Shown piece by piece: positions 16,883-25,444 of a stretch of 54,943 nucleotides of DNA. Under the pieces are notes generated by a model. It did no database searches and was not told where the DNA came from. It saw only the letters and a list, made by a program, of their open reading frames with translations. The translations under genes were made by a program, and so were the position numbers. Source of the DNA: an uncultured Megasphaera sp. (GTDB lineage: Bacteria > Bacillota > Negativicutes > Veillonellales > Megasphaeraceae); assembly GCA_934193515.1 (NCBI GenBank), contig CAKPVJ010000013.1, positions 1-54,943 on the forward strand, given 5' to 3'. Positions within the stretch are counted from its first letter, which is position 1; each line of letters opens with the position of its first letter.

Positions 16883-18802
16883 TTACAAATCCAGATTTCG
16901 TACTTTCTTAGCATTATCCTGAATAAATTTACGCCGCGGTTCTACTTTATCCCCCATGAGAACGGAGAAAATTCGATCTGCTTCAGCCGCATCTTCCAAG
17001 TGAACGCGAAGCATAGTCCTGTTTTCCGGGTCCATTGTCGTTTCCCAAAGCTGTTCCGGATTCATTTCCCCAAGCCCTTTATAACGCTGAACGACGACGC
17101 TGTTGTCGCGTCCCAGTTCATCTAATTTCTGATTCATGGCTTCATCTGAGAAATAATACCATACCTGCTTGCCTTTGCGCACTTGATACAGCGGCGGCTG
17201 TGCAATATATACATGTCCTTCTGTAATCAACGGTTTCATAAACCGATAGAAGAATGTCAGCAGCAGTGTCCGAATGTGCGCACCGTCTACATCGGCATCT
17301 GTCATAATAATAATCTTGTCGTAGCGGCGTTTATTAATATCAAATTCTTCGCCGATACCGGTACCAAATGCCGTAATCATAGAACGAATTTCATCATTGG
17401 CCAAAATTTTATCCAAACGCGCTTTTTCAACATTAATAATTTTACCGCGCAGCGGCAGAATTGCTTGGAATCTGCGATCTCGCCCTTGTTTTGCAGAACC
17501 GCCTGCCGAATCCCCTTCGACCAGATAGATTTCTGTCATTGCTGAATTTTTATCTGAGCAGTCGGCCAGTTTGCCGGGAAGGCTGCTGATTTCCAATGCA
17601 TTTTTACGGCGTGTCAATTCGCGGGCACGGCGGGCAGCCTGCCGCGCGCGGGATGCAGAAATCGTTTTGTTGATAATCGCTTTGGCTTCACTGGGGTGTT
17701 CTTCCAAATATTCTTTCAGCCCGTCGGAAACGATGTTATCGACAATCCCTTTGACTTCGCTGTTGCCTAATTTGGTTTTGGTCTGCCCTTCAAACTGCGG
17801 TTCCCGTACTTTAACACTGACAATCGCTGTCAGCCCTTCACGCACATCATCACCGGATAAATTGTCTTCATTATCTTTCAAAATGCCGGAAGAACGGCCG
17901 TAATCATTTATAGTTCTAGTCAAACCGGAACGGAAGCCGCTTAAATGCGTGCCCCCTTCTTCTGTAAAAATATCGTTGACAAAGGTCAGTATATTTTCAC
18001 TGTAGCCGTCGTTATACTGCATGGCAATATCGACAAGAACCTGATTTTTTTCACCTTCCAGCGATATAATCGTCTGATTAACCGGTTGTTTATTTTCGTT
18101 CAAAAATTCAACAAAAGACGTTAAACCGCCTTCATAGCAGTATACTTCACTTTTTCCCTGGCCCCGTTTATCAGTCAGTGTAATATGCAGGCCTTTATTC
18201 AAAAATGCCAATTCTCGCAGACGTGTTTTCAACGTATCAAAATCATATATCGTATCCGGGAAAATTTCATGGTCCGGCTTGAAACTTACCTTAGTCCCTG
18301 TTTCTTCATCTTTTTCCAACGGACGAATTTTTTTCAGCGGCTGTTCTGTGCGGCCGCGTGTAAAAGAAATATTCCATAAATAGCCGTCACGCTTGACAGC
18401 TACCTTGGTCCATACACTCAAGGCATTGACAACGGAAATACCAACACCATGCAAGCCGCCGGAAATAGGATAGCCTTCGCCGCCGAACTTGCCGCCGGCA
18501 TGCAGGACCGTCAATACGACTTCTACTGCCGGTTTTCCCACTTTATGCATAGCTACAGGAATACCGCGGCCGTTATCCACAACAGTAATGCTATTGTCTT
18601 CTTCTATCGAGACTTCAATATGGGTACAATATCCAGCCAATGCTTCGTCGATACTATTATCAACGACTTCATACACGAGGTGATGCAGGCCGCGAAGCGA
18701 CGTACTGCCAATATACATACCAGGACGTTTACGAACGGCTTCCAAGCCTTCCAATACTTGAATCTGCTCAGCGCCATAATCTATATGTTTGTCTTGCGAC
18801 AT
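16883..18802 (-). CDS. gyrB: DNA gyrase subunit B
   Basis: GyrB is the ATPase subunit that powers negative supercoiling. The 639-residue protein has the GHKL motifs (VVDNSIDEALAGYC, VVDNGRGIPV, SGGLHGVGISVVNALS), the transducer domain, and the Toprim domain (EIYLVEGDSAGGSAKQGRDR; MTDADVDGAHIRTLLLTFFYR) with C-terminal PLYQV and RYKGLGEMNPEQLWETTM. The start at 18802 (MSQDKHIDYG) follows AGGAGGAATTGTTAC; an upstream in-frame ATG has no ribosome site. gyrA is not next to it, unlike in Bacillus. Confidence 0.98.
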   Translation of the reverse strand: MSQDKHIDYGAEQIQVLEGLEAVRKRPGMYIGSTSLRGLHHLVYEVVDNSIDEALAGYCTHIEVSIEEDNSITVVDNGRGIPVAMHKVGKPAVEVVLTVLHAGGKFGGEGYPISGGLHGVGISVVNALSVWTKVAVKRDGYLWNISFTRGRTEQPLKKIRPLEKDEETGTKVSFKPDHEIFPDTIYDFDTLKTRLRELAFLNKGLHITLTDKRGQGKSEVYCYEGGLTSFVEFLNENKQPVNQTIISLEGEKNQVLVDIAMQYNDGYSENILTFVNDIFTEEGGTHLSGFRSGLTRTINDYGRSSGILKDNEDNLSGDDVREGLTAIVSVKVREPQFEGQTKTKLGNSEVKGIVDNIVSDGLKEYLEEHPSEAKAIINKTISASRARQAARRARELTRRKNALEISSLPGKLADCSDKNSAMTEIYLVEGDSAGGSAKQGRDRRFQAILPLRGKIINVEKARLDKILANDEIRSMITAFGTGIGEEFDINKRRYDKIIIMTDADVDGAHIRTLLLTFFYRFMKPLITEGHVYIAQPPLYQVRKGKQVWYYFSDEAMNQKLDELGRDNSVVVQRYKGLGEMNPEQLWETTMDPENRTMLRVHLEDAAEADRIFSVLMGDKVEPRRKFIQDNAKKVRNLDL

Positions 18803-18860
18803 GTAACAATTCCTCCTATTCGAAACACTTTTTAACATCTTATTATATCGCATTTTTGTA

Positions 18861-19136
18861 TTATTTTATAGGGGATGACGGTGCAAACCTAGGCTTTTTA
18901 AATAATTTTTTATACCGTTCCACTAGTGTTTCCAACGTAATCGGCGCAGCATAAATCCCGTCTTCCGTCACTACATAACAGCGAACCGGCCCCGCTTCTT
19001 TTCCCGATACGGAAATAAAGGGCTGATAATACTGCTGCAGCGGATTGGATTTGTTCGATTTGCGCGGATGGGCTTTAAACATCACTACGATACGCCGTAC
19101 ATCAATCATTTGATTGCCGCCGATGTGTAGATACAT
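18861..19136 (-). CDS. remB: DUF370 protein of the RemB/YaaB type
   Basis: The 91-residue protein starts MYLHIGGNQMIDVRRIVVMF, the hallmark of Bacillus YaaB/RemB, and contains the SVSGKEAGPVRCYVVTEDGIYAAPITLETLVERY core. RemA and RemB relatives control matrix genes in Bacillus, and RemA binds DNA as rings. The role of RemB here is unknown. It sits between the recF region and gyrB as in Bacillus and overlaps the end of dciA by 35 bases, so the block is one transcription unit. Confidence 0.88.
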   Translation of the reverse strand: MYLHIGGNQMIDVRRIVVMFKAHPRKSNKSNPLQQYYQPFISVSGKEAGPVRCYVVTEDGIYAAPITLETLVERYKKLFKKPRFAPSSPIK

Positions 19137-20013
19137 CTTCTTTTCTCCTATACTTTTCTGCCAAATTATGAATAAAAGAATCGGTCATCTCCGTAGGATT
19201 TTTACGAGTGACAAACAATGCCAGCATCATATCATCTTCTGCTGTATCACAATTATGATGAATCCGCTCTATGTACCGATAAATACAGTCACGGCGGATT
19301 TCATTATACAGCTCAACGTATATTTTTTTCCCCTGCGGTATATAACCATGCTGTGTCAGTTCTTCTACTGTCAGCCATGGCATTTTGATAAGTATATCAT
19401 GCAGCTGTTTCTTTTTTTTCTGCCTGATTTCCAAACGGCACAAATAACAGATAGTTTCTCCCGGCTGCAAAAACCTGCCGCAGCAGGGACAAACGCTCCG
19501 TCCTGCCTGCATATAAGCAACTTTTCTTTTTTCCTGCAAAAACCGCAGCTGCCTGATTTGCTCCTGCAGCCGGGACGGCAAATGAGCCGTTTCCTGGTAA
19601 ATTTTATCTACCAGTTCTTTAGGAAGGATAATGTTGTTTAAATTTTCTGCCGGAAAAGCACGTTCTTCTTCGCCGTCCAGTTTTTCATAGACAACAGCTG
19701 CCGGTTTTCTGCCGCTGCGCACCAACCGTATATCACGAATGTAACTTTCATGAATAAATGTATTTATTTTTTCAATCAGTTGTTTTTTATGCATAAATAG
19801 CTGGTTCATCCAGACAGAATTCAGTACAGCAACGATAACCGTCTGACCGTCAAACTGCTGTATATAAGAATATTTAGCAATCTGCACGCCGACAATTTCT
19901 GACCAGGAAAGCTTTGCCTGATACAGTTTATACGGCGTCAGCAGTTTATGTTCCTCCAATATTTTCGGAATCGCCATTCCTGCTTTTTCCAGCGTATGTG
20001 TCCGTTCTTCCAT
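19102..20013 (-). CDS. dciA: DciA-family (DUF721) protein with extra zinc-ribbon region
   Basis: DciA is the ancestral loader of the replicative helicase DnaB. Residues about 10-105 carry the DUF721 domain (KLSWSEIVGVQIAKYS, VIVAVLNSVWMNQLFMHKKQLIEKIN). Beyond it lie a helical segment and a CPCC-x15-CYLC zinc-ribbon-like motif near residues 173-193, then about 100 further residues. Small DciA proteins are near 100-180 residues, so this 303-residue form is extended. The ATG at 20013 gives a 68-base overlap with recF; an in-frame ATG at 19977 is an alternative. Its place among recF, dnaN, dnaA and gyrB fits a replication role. Confidence 0.8.
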   Translation of the reverse strand: MEERTHTLEKAGMAIPKILEEHKLLTPYKLYQAKLSWSEIVGVQIAKYSYIQQFDGQTVIVAVLNSVWMNQLFMHKKQLIEKINTFIHESYIRDIRLVRSGRKPAAVVYEKLDGEEERAFPAENLNNIILPKELVDKIYQETAHLPSRLQEQIRQLRFLQEKRKVAYMQAGRSVCPCCGRFLQPGETICYLCRLEIRQKKKKQLHDILIKMPWLTVEELTQHGYIPQGKKIYVELYNEIRRDCIYRYIERIHHNCDTAEDDMMLALFVTRKNPTEMTDSFIHNLAEKYRRKEDVSTHRRQSND

Positions 20014-21115
20014 GGCCTTTTACCTTGCCTTCTTCAATGCAAATATAATGATATCCCGGTATGGACTGAAAAACAGTCGGCTCAGTTGTCGTAATAAACG
20101 TCTGAATACGCTCACGGACAAATTCCAAAAGCGCTTCGCGCCGTGCCGCATCCAGTTCACTCATGACATCATCCAGCAGTAATACCGGATATTCTCCCGT
20201 TTCAGACTTGACATACTCTAATTCAGATAATTTTAACGCGAGCACGGCTGTGCGCTGCTGCCCCTGGGAGCCAAATTTTTTCAAGTCCGCGCCTTCTACG
20301 GCAAAGGCCAAATCATCGCGATGGGGCCCTACAGAAGTAGACATGCGGTACATATCTTCTTGTAAATGGTCCTGCAGCAAGCGATAATACCACGACGCAT
20401 CGCAGCGGTACGACTGCGTGCTGTCCTGTACGGTATCATATGGCTGTACATAGGATATCGTCAGGTTTTCGCTGCCGCCAGTCAGACGACGATGAATCAC
20501 ACCGGAAAGAAAACTGATTTTATGAAGCGCTGCCAACCGCTTTTTGACAATTGCCGCGGCAAACGCCGCAATCTGATGATCCCATTCCTCAATGGAAAAA
20601 TGACCTTCATATTTCATTTTCTTCAGCAAAAGATTCCGTTGAGACACAGCCCGGTTATACTGCAGCAGTTCTTTGTAATATGTAGGATTGACTTGAGATA
20701 TTTCCATATCCATAAAACGGCGCCGCAGTGCCGGACTGCCTTTGATCAGCTGCAAGTCTTCCGGCGAAAACAAGACTTCATTCAATGTCCCTACGAGTTC
20801 GCGCTGCGGTACTTTGGTTTCATTAATCCACAGCTCTTTTTTAGCGAGTTTGGATAGAATTATTTTTACCTGCTGCGCTACGCCGCTGCGAAAAAAATTA
20901 ATAATAACGCTGGCATCGCTGCTATTCCACTGAATTAGGTCCGCATCGGCAATGCCTCGATAGGACTTGCCGACGCCCCCCATATACAGTGCTTCCAGCA
21001 AATTGGTTTTTCCCTGCCCATTTTTTCCATATAATATAATGATAGATTTTGGAAATGAAATTTCTTCCTGTTTATAGTTACGGAATTGGTGAAGACGGAC
21101 AGATTGTATATTCAT
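19946..21115 (-). CDS. recF: DNA replication/repair protein RecF
   Basis: RecF is an SMC-like ATPase that helps load RecA at gaps. The 389-residue protein has Walker A (GKNGQGKTNLLEAL near residue 30), the ABC signature FGSQGQQRTAVLALKL (near 280) and Walker B PVLLLDDVMSELDAARR (near 310). It starts two bases downstream of yaaA's stop and overlaps dciA at its 3' end. The C-terminus (about 20 residues, Gly/Lys/Asp-rich) extends past the core. Confidence 0.97.
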   Translation of the reverse strand: MNIQSVRLHQFRNYKQEEISFPKSIIILYGKNGQGKTNLLEALYMGGVGKSYRGIADADLIQWNSSDASVIINFFRSGVAQQVKIILSKLAKKELWINETKVPQRELVGTLNEVLFSPEDLQLIKGSPALRRRFMDMEISQVNPTYYKELLQYNRAVSQRNLLLKKMKYEGHFSIEEWDHQIAAFAAAIVKKRLAALHKISFLSGVIHRRLTGGSENLTISYVQPYDTVQDSTQSYRCDASWYYRLLQDHLQEDMYRMSTSVGPHRDDLAFAVEGADLKKFGSQGQQRTAVLALKLSELEYVKSETGEYPVLLLDDVMSELDAARREALLEFVRERIQTFITTTEPTVFQSIPGYHYICIEEGKVKGHGRTDTYAGKSRNGDSENIGGT

Positions 21116-21117
21116 AT

Positions 21118-21333
21118 TTATGCACCAACTATTTCATATTTACCGACTTCTTTAATTTCTACAATGTCTCCTGGATACAGCTTTTTGCGTTTGGCTTTGC
21201 ATAAATTTCCATTGATATAAATTCTATTCTCATCTAGCAGAAATCGAATTTCTCCGCCGCTCTGCAAGATGCTTGCCCATTTCATAAATTGGTCCAGCTG
21301 TATCATATCAGTTTCAATTTTAATTTTTTCCAT
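21118..21333 (-). CDS. yaaA: S4-domain RNA-binding protein YaaA
   Basis: The 71-residue protein is an S4 fold (MIQLDQFMKWASILQSGGE, INGNLCKAKRKKLYPGDIVEI), matching the small YaaA protein found between dnaN and recF in Bacillus. It probably binds structured RNA such as rRNA. Its ATG directly follows the dnaN stop codon. Confidence 0.92.
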   Translation of the reverse strand: MEKIKIETDMIQLDQFMKWASILQSGGEIRFLLDENRIYINGNLCKAKRKKLYPGDIVEIKEVGKYEIVGA

Positions 21334-22449
21334 TTATTTTGTCCTCATCGGTGTAACAACAAATACGCAGTCAGTTTGTCCTTTATCTTGTACCAGCATC
21401 GGACTGTTTTTGCGCAATTTCAAAACGACTTCATCATCATGACAATGTTTGAGCATATCCAAAATAAATTTGCCGTTAAACGAAATATCCAGCGGTTCGC
21501 CTTCCATCTGGCAGGGAACAGAGTCTTCAATCGTGCCGTAATCTGGATGCTGACTCATCATTTTTATTTCATTGTCTGCAATAACAAAGTTGATAACGTT
21601 GTACTGTGCATCTTTGGCTACGATAGATGCGCGTTCAACCGCGCCGGTAAACTCTGCTCGGTTAATCGTAATGGTACATTGAAAATCTGTCGGGATAACA
21701 CGGCGGTAATTCGGAAATTCACCTTCAATTAACCGAGTACGAATATATACATTTCCAAATTTAATTGCTAAATAGCTGCGAACTGCTGTTATTTCAACAG
21801 TTTCCGGAATATCGGTCGGCAGCTGACGGGAAATTTCAGCTAATAAGCGACTGGGAATCACGGCTTGCAGCGGTGTTTCAATCGGCGTTTCCAACGAAGA
21901 GGATTTCAGGGCCAGCCGATGGGTATCTGTTGCAACCATGGAAATATTATTTTGTTGTACATCTAAAAAAGTTCCCATAAAAATCGGGCGGGCTACGTCT
22001 GTTGCGCAGGCGTATGAAGTGTTGTCGATTAAATCTTTCATAATAACGCTGGTCGTATCAAAATGGGAGTAGCCATTTTCTACAATTTCGACTTCCGTAA
22101 AATCGTTGGGATTCATGGTCAGGCATTCAAATTTTAATTTGCCGCCTTTAATAATCAGTTGGGTGTCAGCATCTTCTTTAAGAATTTCAATTTCATCACT
22201 AGGTAGTTTTCTTGTCAGTTCCATCAAGTACGGGTTGGCAATAAATGCTTCACCGCTTTCTTCGATGATGCCGGGAACAATGGTTTTAATACCCATATCA
22301 TAGTCGTTGGCTTGAAATTCAATGGTATTGTTGATGGCTTTAATCAGAAGACCGTTTTCAGAGGCTAGGTTGTTGCTTTTGTTTTGTGCAACTTTTTGTA
22401 CGGTCTGTAAGCCTTTGTTTAGATCTTCTTTTTTTAGTTTGAGTTTCAT
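21334..22449 (-). CDS. dnaN: DNA polymerase III sliding clamp, beta subunit
   Basis: The 371-residue clamp has three repeated domains. Typical features are MKLKLKKEDLNKGLQTVQKV, GKLKFECLTMNPNDFTEVE (near residue 105), ATDTHRLALKSS (near 170), EGEFPNYRRVIP (near 235) and the C-terminal VFVVTPMRTK. It forms a dimeric ring that tethers the polymerase. It lies 224 bases from dnaA across the unwinding part of oriC. Confidence 0.98.
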   Translation of the reverse strand: MKLKLKKEDLNKGLQTVQKVAQNKSNNLASENGLLIKAINNTIEFQANDYDMGIKTIVPGIIEESGEAFIANPYLMELTRKLPSDEIEILKEDADTQLIIKGGKLKFECLTMNPNDFTEVEIVENGYSHFDTTSVIMKDLIDNTSYACATDVARPIFMGTFLDVQQNNISMVATDTHRLALKSSSLETPIETPLQAVIPSRLLAEISRQLPTDIPETVEITAVRSYLAIKFGNVYIRTRLIEGEFPNYRRVIPTDFQCTITINRAEFTGAVERASIVAKDAQYNVINFVIADNEIKMMSQHPDYGTIEDSVPCQMEGEPLDISFNGKFILDMLKHCHDDEVVLKLRKNSPMLVQDKGQTDCVFVVTPMRTK

Positions 22450-22490
22450 TGGTGTATCCCCTTTTCTGCGCTTAGTCTTTTAGTTTTAGT

Positions 22491-22541
22491 AAATTAAAAA
22501 AATAGTAGTCGTAGTAGTAGAGGCTGTGAATTTGTGGATAA
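22491..22541. other. oriC basal unwinding site (A/T tract, DnaA-trios, DnaA box)
   Basis: Read 5' to 3' on the plus strand there is an A/T tract (22491-22502), then six trinucleotides in register, TAG-TAG-TCG-TAG-TAG-TAG (22503-22520), a spacer with a GGC patch (22521-22532), and a perfect DnaA box TGTGGATAA (22533-22541). This is the order and polarity of the DnaA-trio unwinding system described for Bacillus subtilis, also located between dnaA and dnaN. DNA melting should begin in the A/T tract. Confidence 0.9.
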
Positions 22542-22686
22542 GTCAATAAAAACGGCTATTTTAAGCTGTCCACAAATGTGTATAACTTGTGGATAAATTG
22601 GTTTTATTTGTCCACAAATCCACTTTTTTTCTGGAATTTTAAATCATGCACAAAGTATCTACAGCCTATCATCCTACTTATCCACA
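22533..22686. other. DnaA-box cluster, dnaA-dnaN side of oriC
   Basis: Relative to TTATCCACA in either orientation, perfect boxes lie at 22533-22541, 22588-22596 and 22678-22686 (the last inside the final codons of dnaA). One-mismatch boxes lie at 22577-22585 and 22608-22616, and a two-mismatch box at 22566-22574. Confidence 0.9.
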
Positions 22687-24203
22687 CCTTTAATTTTATT
22701 TTGAAGTTTCTCTATAGACTCTTTAAACCGGGCATCTTTTTCTATTAATTTCATCACTTTCATACAGGCATGCATTACTGTCGTATGGTCACGGCCGTTG
22801 AAGGCAGTCCCAATATGCGGATACGTATTGCCTGTCAGTTCGCGGCACAAATACATAGCAATCTGACGCGGCAGCGCAATATCTTTTGTCTTTTTCTTAC
22901 CCATCAGTTCTTTATAATTTACATTATAAAAAGAGCATACGGCTGACGTAATTTCATCAATCGTAATATATTTTTTTTCTTCCTTATTTTTTACTAAATA
23001 CTGCAGCGCACGGTGTGCGTGCTGTTCAGTGATGGTACGCGCATCTTCTACGGAAGCCAAGTACACTACATTATTGAACGCACCGGATAATTCACGAATA
23101 TTTTCACTACCATTGGTAGCAATATACGTAATGGCATCATTTTCAATCGTAATACCTTGTTTTTGCGCCCATGTTCGTAAAATAGCAATTCGCGTTTCTA
23201 AATCCGGCGGATCTATCCAAGTAACCATGCCGCTTTGGAAGCGGGAACGAAGACGGTCTTCGAGTTTATTGATATCCTGAGGCGCTCTGTCGCTGGTAAA
23301 AATCATTTGCTTTTGCCCTTGATAGAGTTTGTTGAAGGTATGGAAAAACTCTTCTTTGGAGCTGTCTTTTTCCCCAAAGCCCAAAAATTGAATATCATCG
23401 ACGAGAAGAACATCGATATTTCGATATTGCTGGCGGAAATTTTCTGTGCTTTTATCTTGAATTGACTGGATGAAATCATTGACAAAATCTTCACTGGTTA
23501 TGCAGCGAAGACGCATGTGTGGAAATTTTTGCAGGATTCGGTTGCCTATGGCATGCATCAAATGTGTTTTTCCCAGGCCGCTGTCTCCATATATATATAA
23601 AGGATTATATTTTTGTGCCGGCGCATCGGCGACAGTGGTGGCAAATGTATAGGGAACCCGGTTGCTGTTGCCGACGATAAAGTTTTCAAAGGTATAATTG
23701 GGATTCAAATTCGTTTCCTGATGCATATCTGGAGGCATAATTTTTTCAGCCCGTTTTACTACAAAAGAAGCGGGCTGTTGTTGAACCTGGTTAGGAGATG
23801 GCGTGTCTATGACAGGCAGTTCAGGCTGCACCCATTCTACAGATTGATGCGGCGGTACCTTGTCCAAATGTACGGTTTCATACAAGTCCTGTTCCGGTAC
23901 GGATGAAGCCGCTGGCTGCGGTGGCGGTGTCGATGCCGCAGCAGCGTTGTCCATGAGGATAATATGTACCTGTATAGGCTGACCGGTTACTTTTTGTGCC
24001 ACTTCGTTGAGCAGAGCGGCATAGTTTTTGTTAATAAATGTAAAAATAAATTTTTGCGGTGTTGCCAAGACTAATTTATTTTTTTCGTAAGAAAAAGGAA
24101 TAAGCGATGATTCAAACCAATTCATATACAATGGCGGCGGCAGTGATTGTTTTAGTTCGTCCAGCATGCCTGTCCATAACGTGGCTAAATCCATTGATTC
24201 CAT
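22674..24203 (-). CDS. dnaA: Chromosomal replication initiator DnaA
   Basis: The 509-residue AAA+ protein has domain I (about 1-85), a long Pro/Gln-rich domain II linker (about 86-165), and domain III (YTFENFIVGNSNRVPY, Walker A GDSGLGKTHLMHA near residue 205, Walker B VLLVDDIQFL near 268). Domain IV ends with the box-reading signature FNGRDHTTVMHACMKV (near 475). It is longer than most DnaA proteins because of the linker. The ATG at 24203 follows AAGGA; an in-frame ATG at 24194 is possible. DnaA boxes on both sides suggest autoregulation. Confidence 0.98.
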   Translation of the reverse strand: MESMDLATLWTGMLDELKQSLPPPLYMNWFESSLIPFSYEKNKLVLATPQKFIFTFINKNYAALLNEVAQKVTGQPIQVHIILMDNAAAASTPPPQPAASSVPEQDLYETVHLDKVPPHQSVEWVQPELPVIDTPSPNQVQQQPASFVVKRAEKIMPPDMHQETNLNPNYTFENFIVGNSNRVPYTFATTVADAPAQKYNPLYIYGDSGLGKTHLMHAIGNRILQKFPHMRLRCITSEDFVNDFIQSIQDKSTENFRQQYRNIDVLLVDDIQFLGFGEKDSSKEEFFHTFNKLYQGQKQMIFTSDRAPQDINKLEDRLRSRFQSGMVTWIDPPDLETRIAILRTWAQKQGITIENDAITYIATNGSENIRELSGAFNNVVYLASVEDARTITEQHAHRALQYLVKNKEEKKYITIDEITSAVCSFYNVNYKELMGKKKTKDIALPRQIAMYLCRELTGNTYPHIGTAFNGRDHTTVMHACMKVMKLIEKDARFKESIEKLQNKIKGVDK

Positions 24204-24228
24204 GATACATCCTTCCTGTCTTTTTTAT

Positions 24229-24393
24229 TGTGGATATGTTGATATATCGTATTGTGGATAAGTGCATAATTGAGAGCTGAAAAAAGCGGAAACGCGATAA
24301 ATATCGAATTTCCGGCCTATGTTAGACTTATCCACAAAATGTGGATAAACTGTTGATAAATCTTTTTTCTATCCACACTTACATCTATCCACA
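24229..24393. other. DnaA-box cluster upstream of dnaA (second half of bipartite oriC)
   Basis: In the 400-bp dnaA-rpmH gap, perfect boxes lie at 24253-24261, 24328-24336 and 24340-24348, the last two back to back in opposite orientation. One-mismatch boxes lie at 24229-24237, 24351-24359, 24369-24377 and 24385-24393. The spacing of the right-hand group is close to helical. The remainder of the gap (24394-24517) holds no gene. Confidence 0.9.
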
Positions 24394-24517
24394 TTTTACA
24401 ACAAAACTATGCACATGGGAAGTGAATTTGTCAAAATAGCACCCCCGATATACTGTGTCAAGTATGCAAAAAAGATATAGCATGCAAAATGCATATTGAG
24501 AAAGCAAAAAAAAGTAA

Positions 24518-24546
24518 TTGACAGTATATTTCTTTTTGACTATAAT
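24518..24546 (+). promoter_or_regulatory. Consensus promoter of rpmH-rnpA
   Basis: TTGACA (24518-24523) and TATAAT (24541-24546) are both perfect and 17 bases apart. The expected start is near 24553, giving a leader of about 50 nt. Confidence 0.9.
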
Positions 24547-24603
24547 TATGCTGTTATGGTGTAAATTCATTGACTGTCTATTGAGACAAAGGAGGTGTCT
24601 ATA

Positions 24604-24738
24604 TTGAAACAGACATATCAGCCGAATACATTGTGGAGAAAAAGAACACATGGCTTCCGCGAAAGAATGAAAACAAAAGGCGGCCGCATGGTTTTGAAAA
24701 AACGTCGTATGAAAGGCAGAAAGAAACTCTCCGCTTAA
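24604..24738 (+). CDS. rpmH: 50S ribosomal protein L34
   Basis: This 44-residue basic protein starts at TTG with MKQTYQPNTLWRKRTHGF and ends KGRKKLSA, matching L34 throughout. AAAGGAGG (24588-24595) precedes the start. It lies in its conserved place between dnaA and rnpA. Confidence 0.96.
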   Translation: MKQTYQPNTLWRKRTHGFRERMKTKGGRMVLKKRRMKGRKKLSA

Positions 24739-24752
24739 TCATTACAAGATGA

Positions 24753-24787
24753 ACAGAAAAGTTCCGTCATGGAATTTTTCTGTTTTT
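24753..24787 (+). terminator. Partial terminator/attenuator between rpmH and rnpA
   Basis: ACAGAAAA and TTCC pair with GGAA and TTTTTCTGT around a 5-base loop with one bulge, followed by T4. This would lower rnpA expression relative to rpmH. Confidence 0.6.
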
Positions 24788-24810
24788 CTGGCATTTTTAG
24801 GACAAAATGA

Positions 24811-25164
24811 ATGTATGAGCTAAAAAAAGAAAAACGACTGACTAAGAATCGGGAGTATCAGTATGTGTATCGGCGCGGCCGGTCGTATGTAAACAGATTA
24901 GCTGTTTTATACGTACTGCCCCGTTCTCCCAAACAGCCTGCCCGCATCGGTTTTGTAACGGGCAAAAAAATTGGATGCGCTGTAGACCGCAATCGCTGCC
25001 GGCGGCTGATGAAGGAAGTATATCGTCTTCATCAGTTTGAATTGATTAACGGCGTCGATTTGGTCCTTATTGGGCGCAGTAAATTAAAATATGCTGGATA
25101 TGAACAAGCTGAACGCAGCATTATGCAGCTGTTCCGGCATGCTAAGGTATTACAAAAGAAGTGA
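24811..25164 (+). CDS. rnpA: Ribonuclease P protein component
   Basis: This 117-residue basic protein assists the RNase P RNA in maturing tRNA 5' ends. It shows the YVYRRGRSYVNRLAVLYVLP and ARIGFVTGKKIGCAVDRNRCRRLMKE segments; the latter contains the RNR-type signature near residue 62. It sits between rpmH and yidD as in most bacteria. Confidence 0.97.
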   Translation: MYELKKEKRLTKNREYQYVYRRGRSYVNRLAVLYVLPRSPKQPARIGFVTGKKIGCAVDRNRCRRLMKEVYRLHQFELINGVDLVLIGRSKLKYAGYEQAERSIMQLFRHAKVLQKK

Positions 25165-25170
25165 TGATGC

Positions 25171-25380
25171 ATGAAACGGTTTCTTATCATCCTTATACGG
25201 TTTTATCAAACTTGTATATCACCGTTAAAACCGCCATGCTGCCGGTTTTATCCTACTTGTTCTGCATATGCGCTGGAAGCGCTGCAGAAATACGGCGCTG
25301 TGAAAGGGAGTTATTTAGCAATAAGGCGCATTTTGAAATGCCATCCCTTTCATAAAGGCGGATATGATCCTGTGCCGTAA
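25171..25380 (+). CDS. yidD: Membrane protein insertion efficiency factor YidD
   Basis: The 69-residue protein contains the family block YQTCISPLKPPCCRFYPTCSAYALEALQKYG and ends ILKCHPFHKGGYDPVP. YidD assists insertion of inner-membrane proteins together with YidC. It lies six bases after rnpA. Confidence 0.96.
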   Translation: MKRFLIILIRFYQTCISPLKPPCCRFYPTCSAYALEALQKYGAVKGSYLAIRRILKCHPFHKGGYDPVP

Positions 25381-25444
25381 TATTCGGTCAGATGAAATAA
25401 AGGCTGACTGAGATTATTTTTTTACCCGACAGGAGTTGAGAGTA

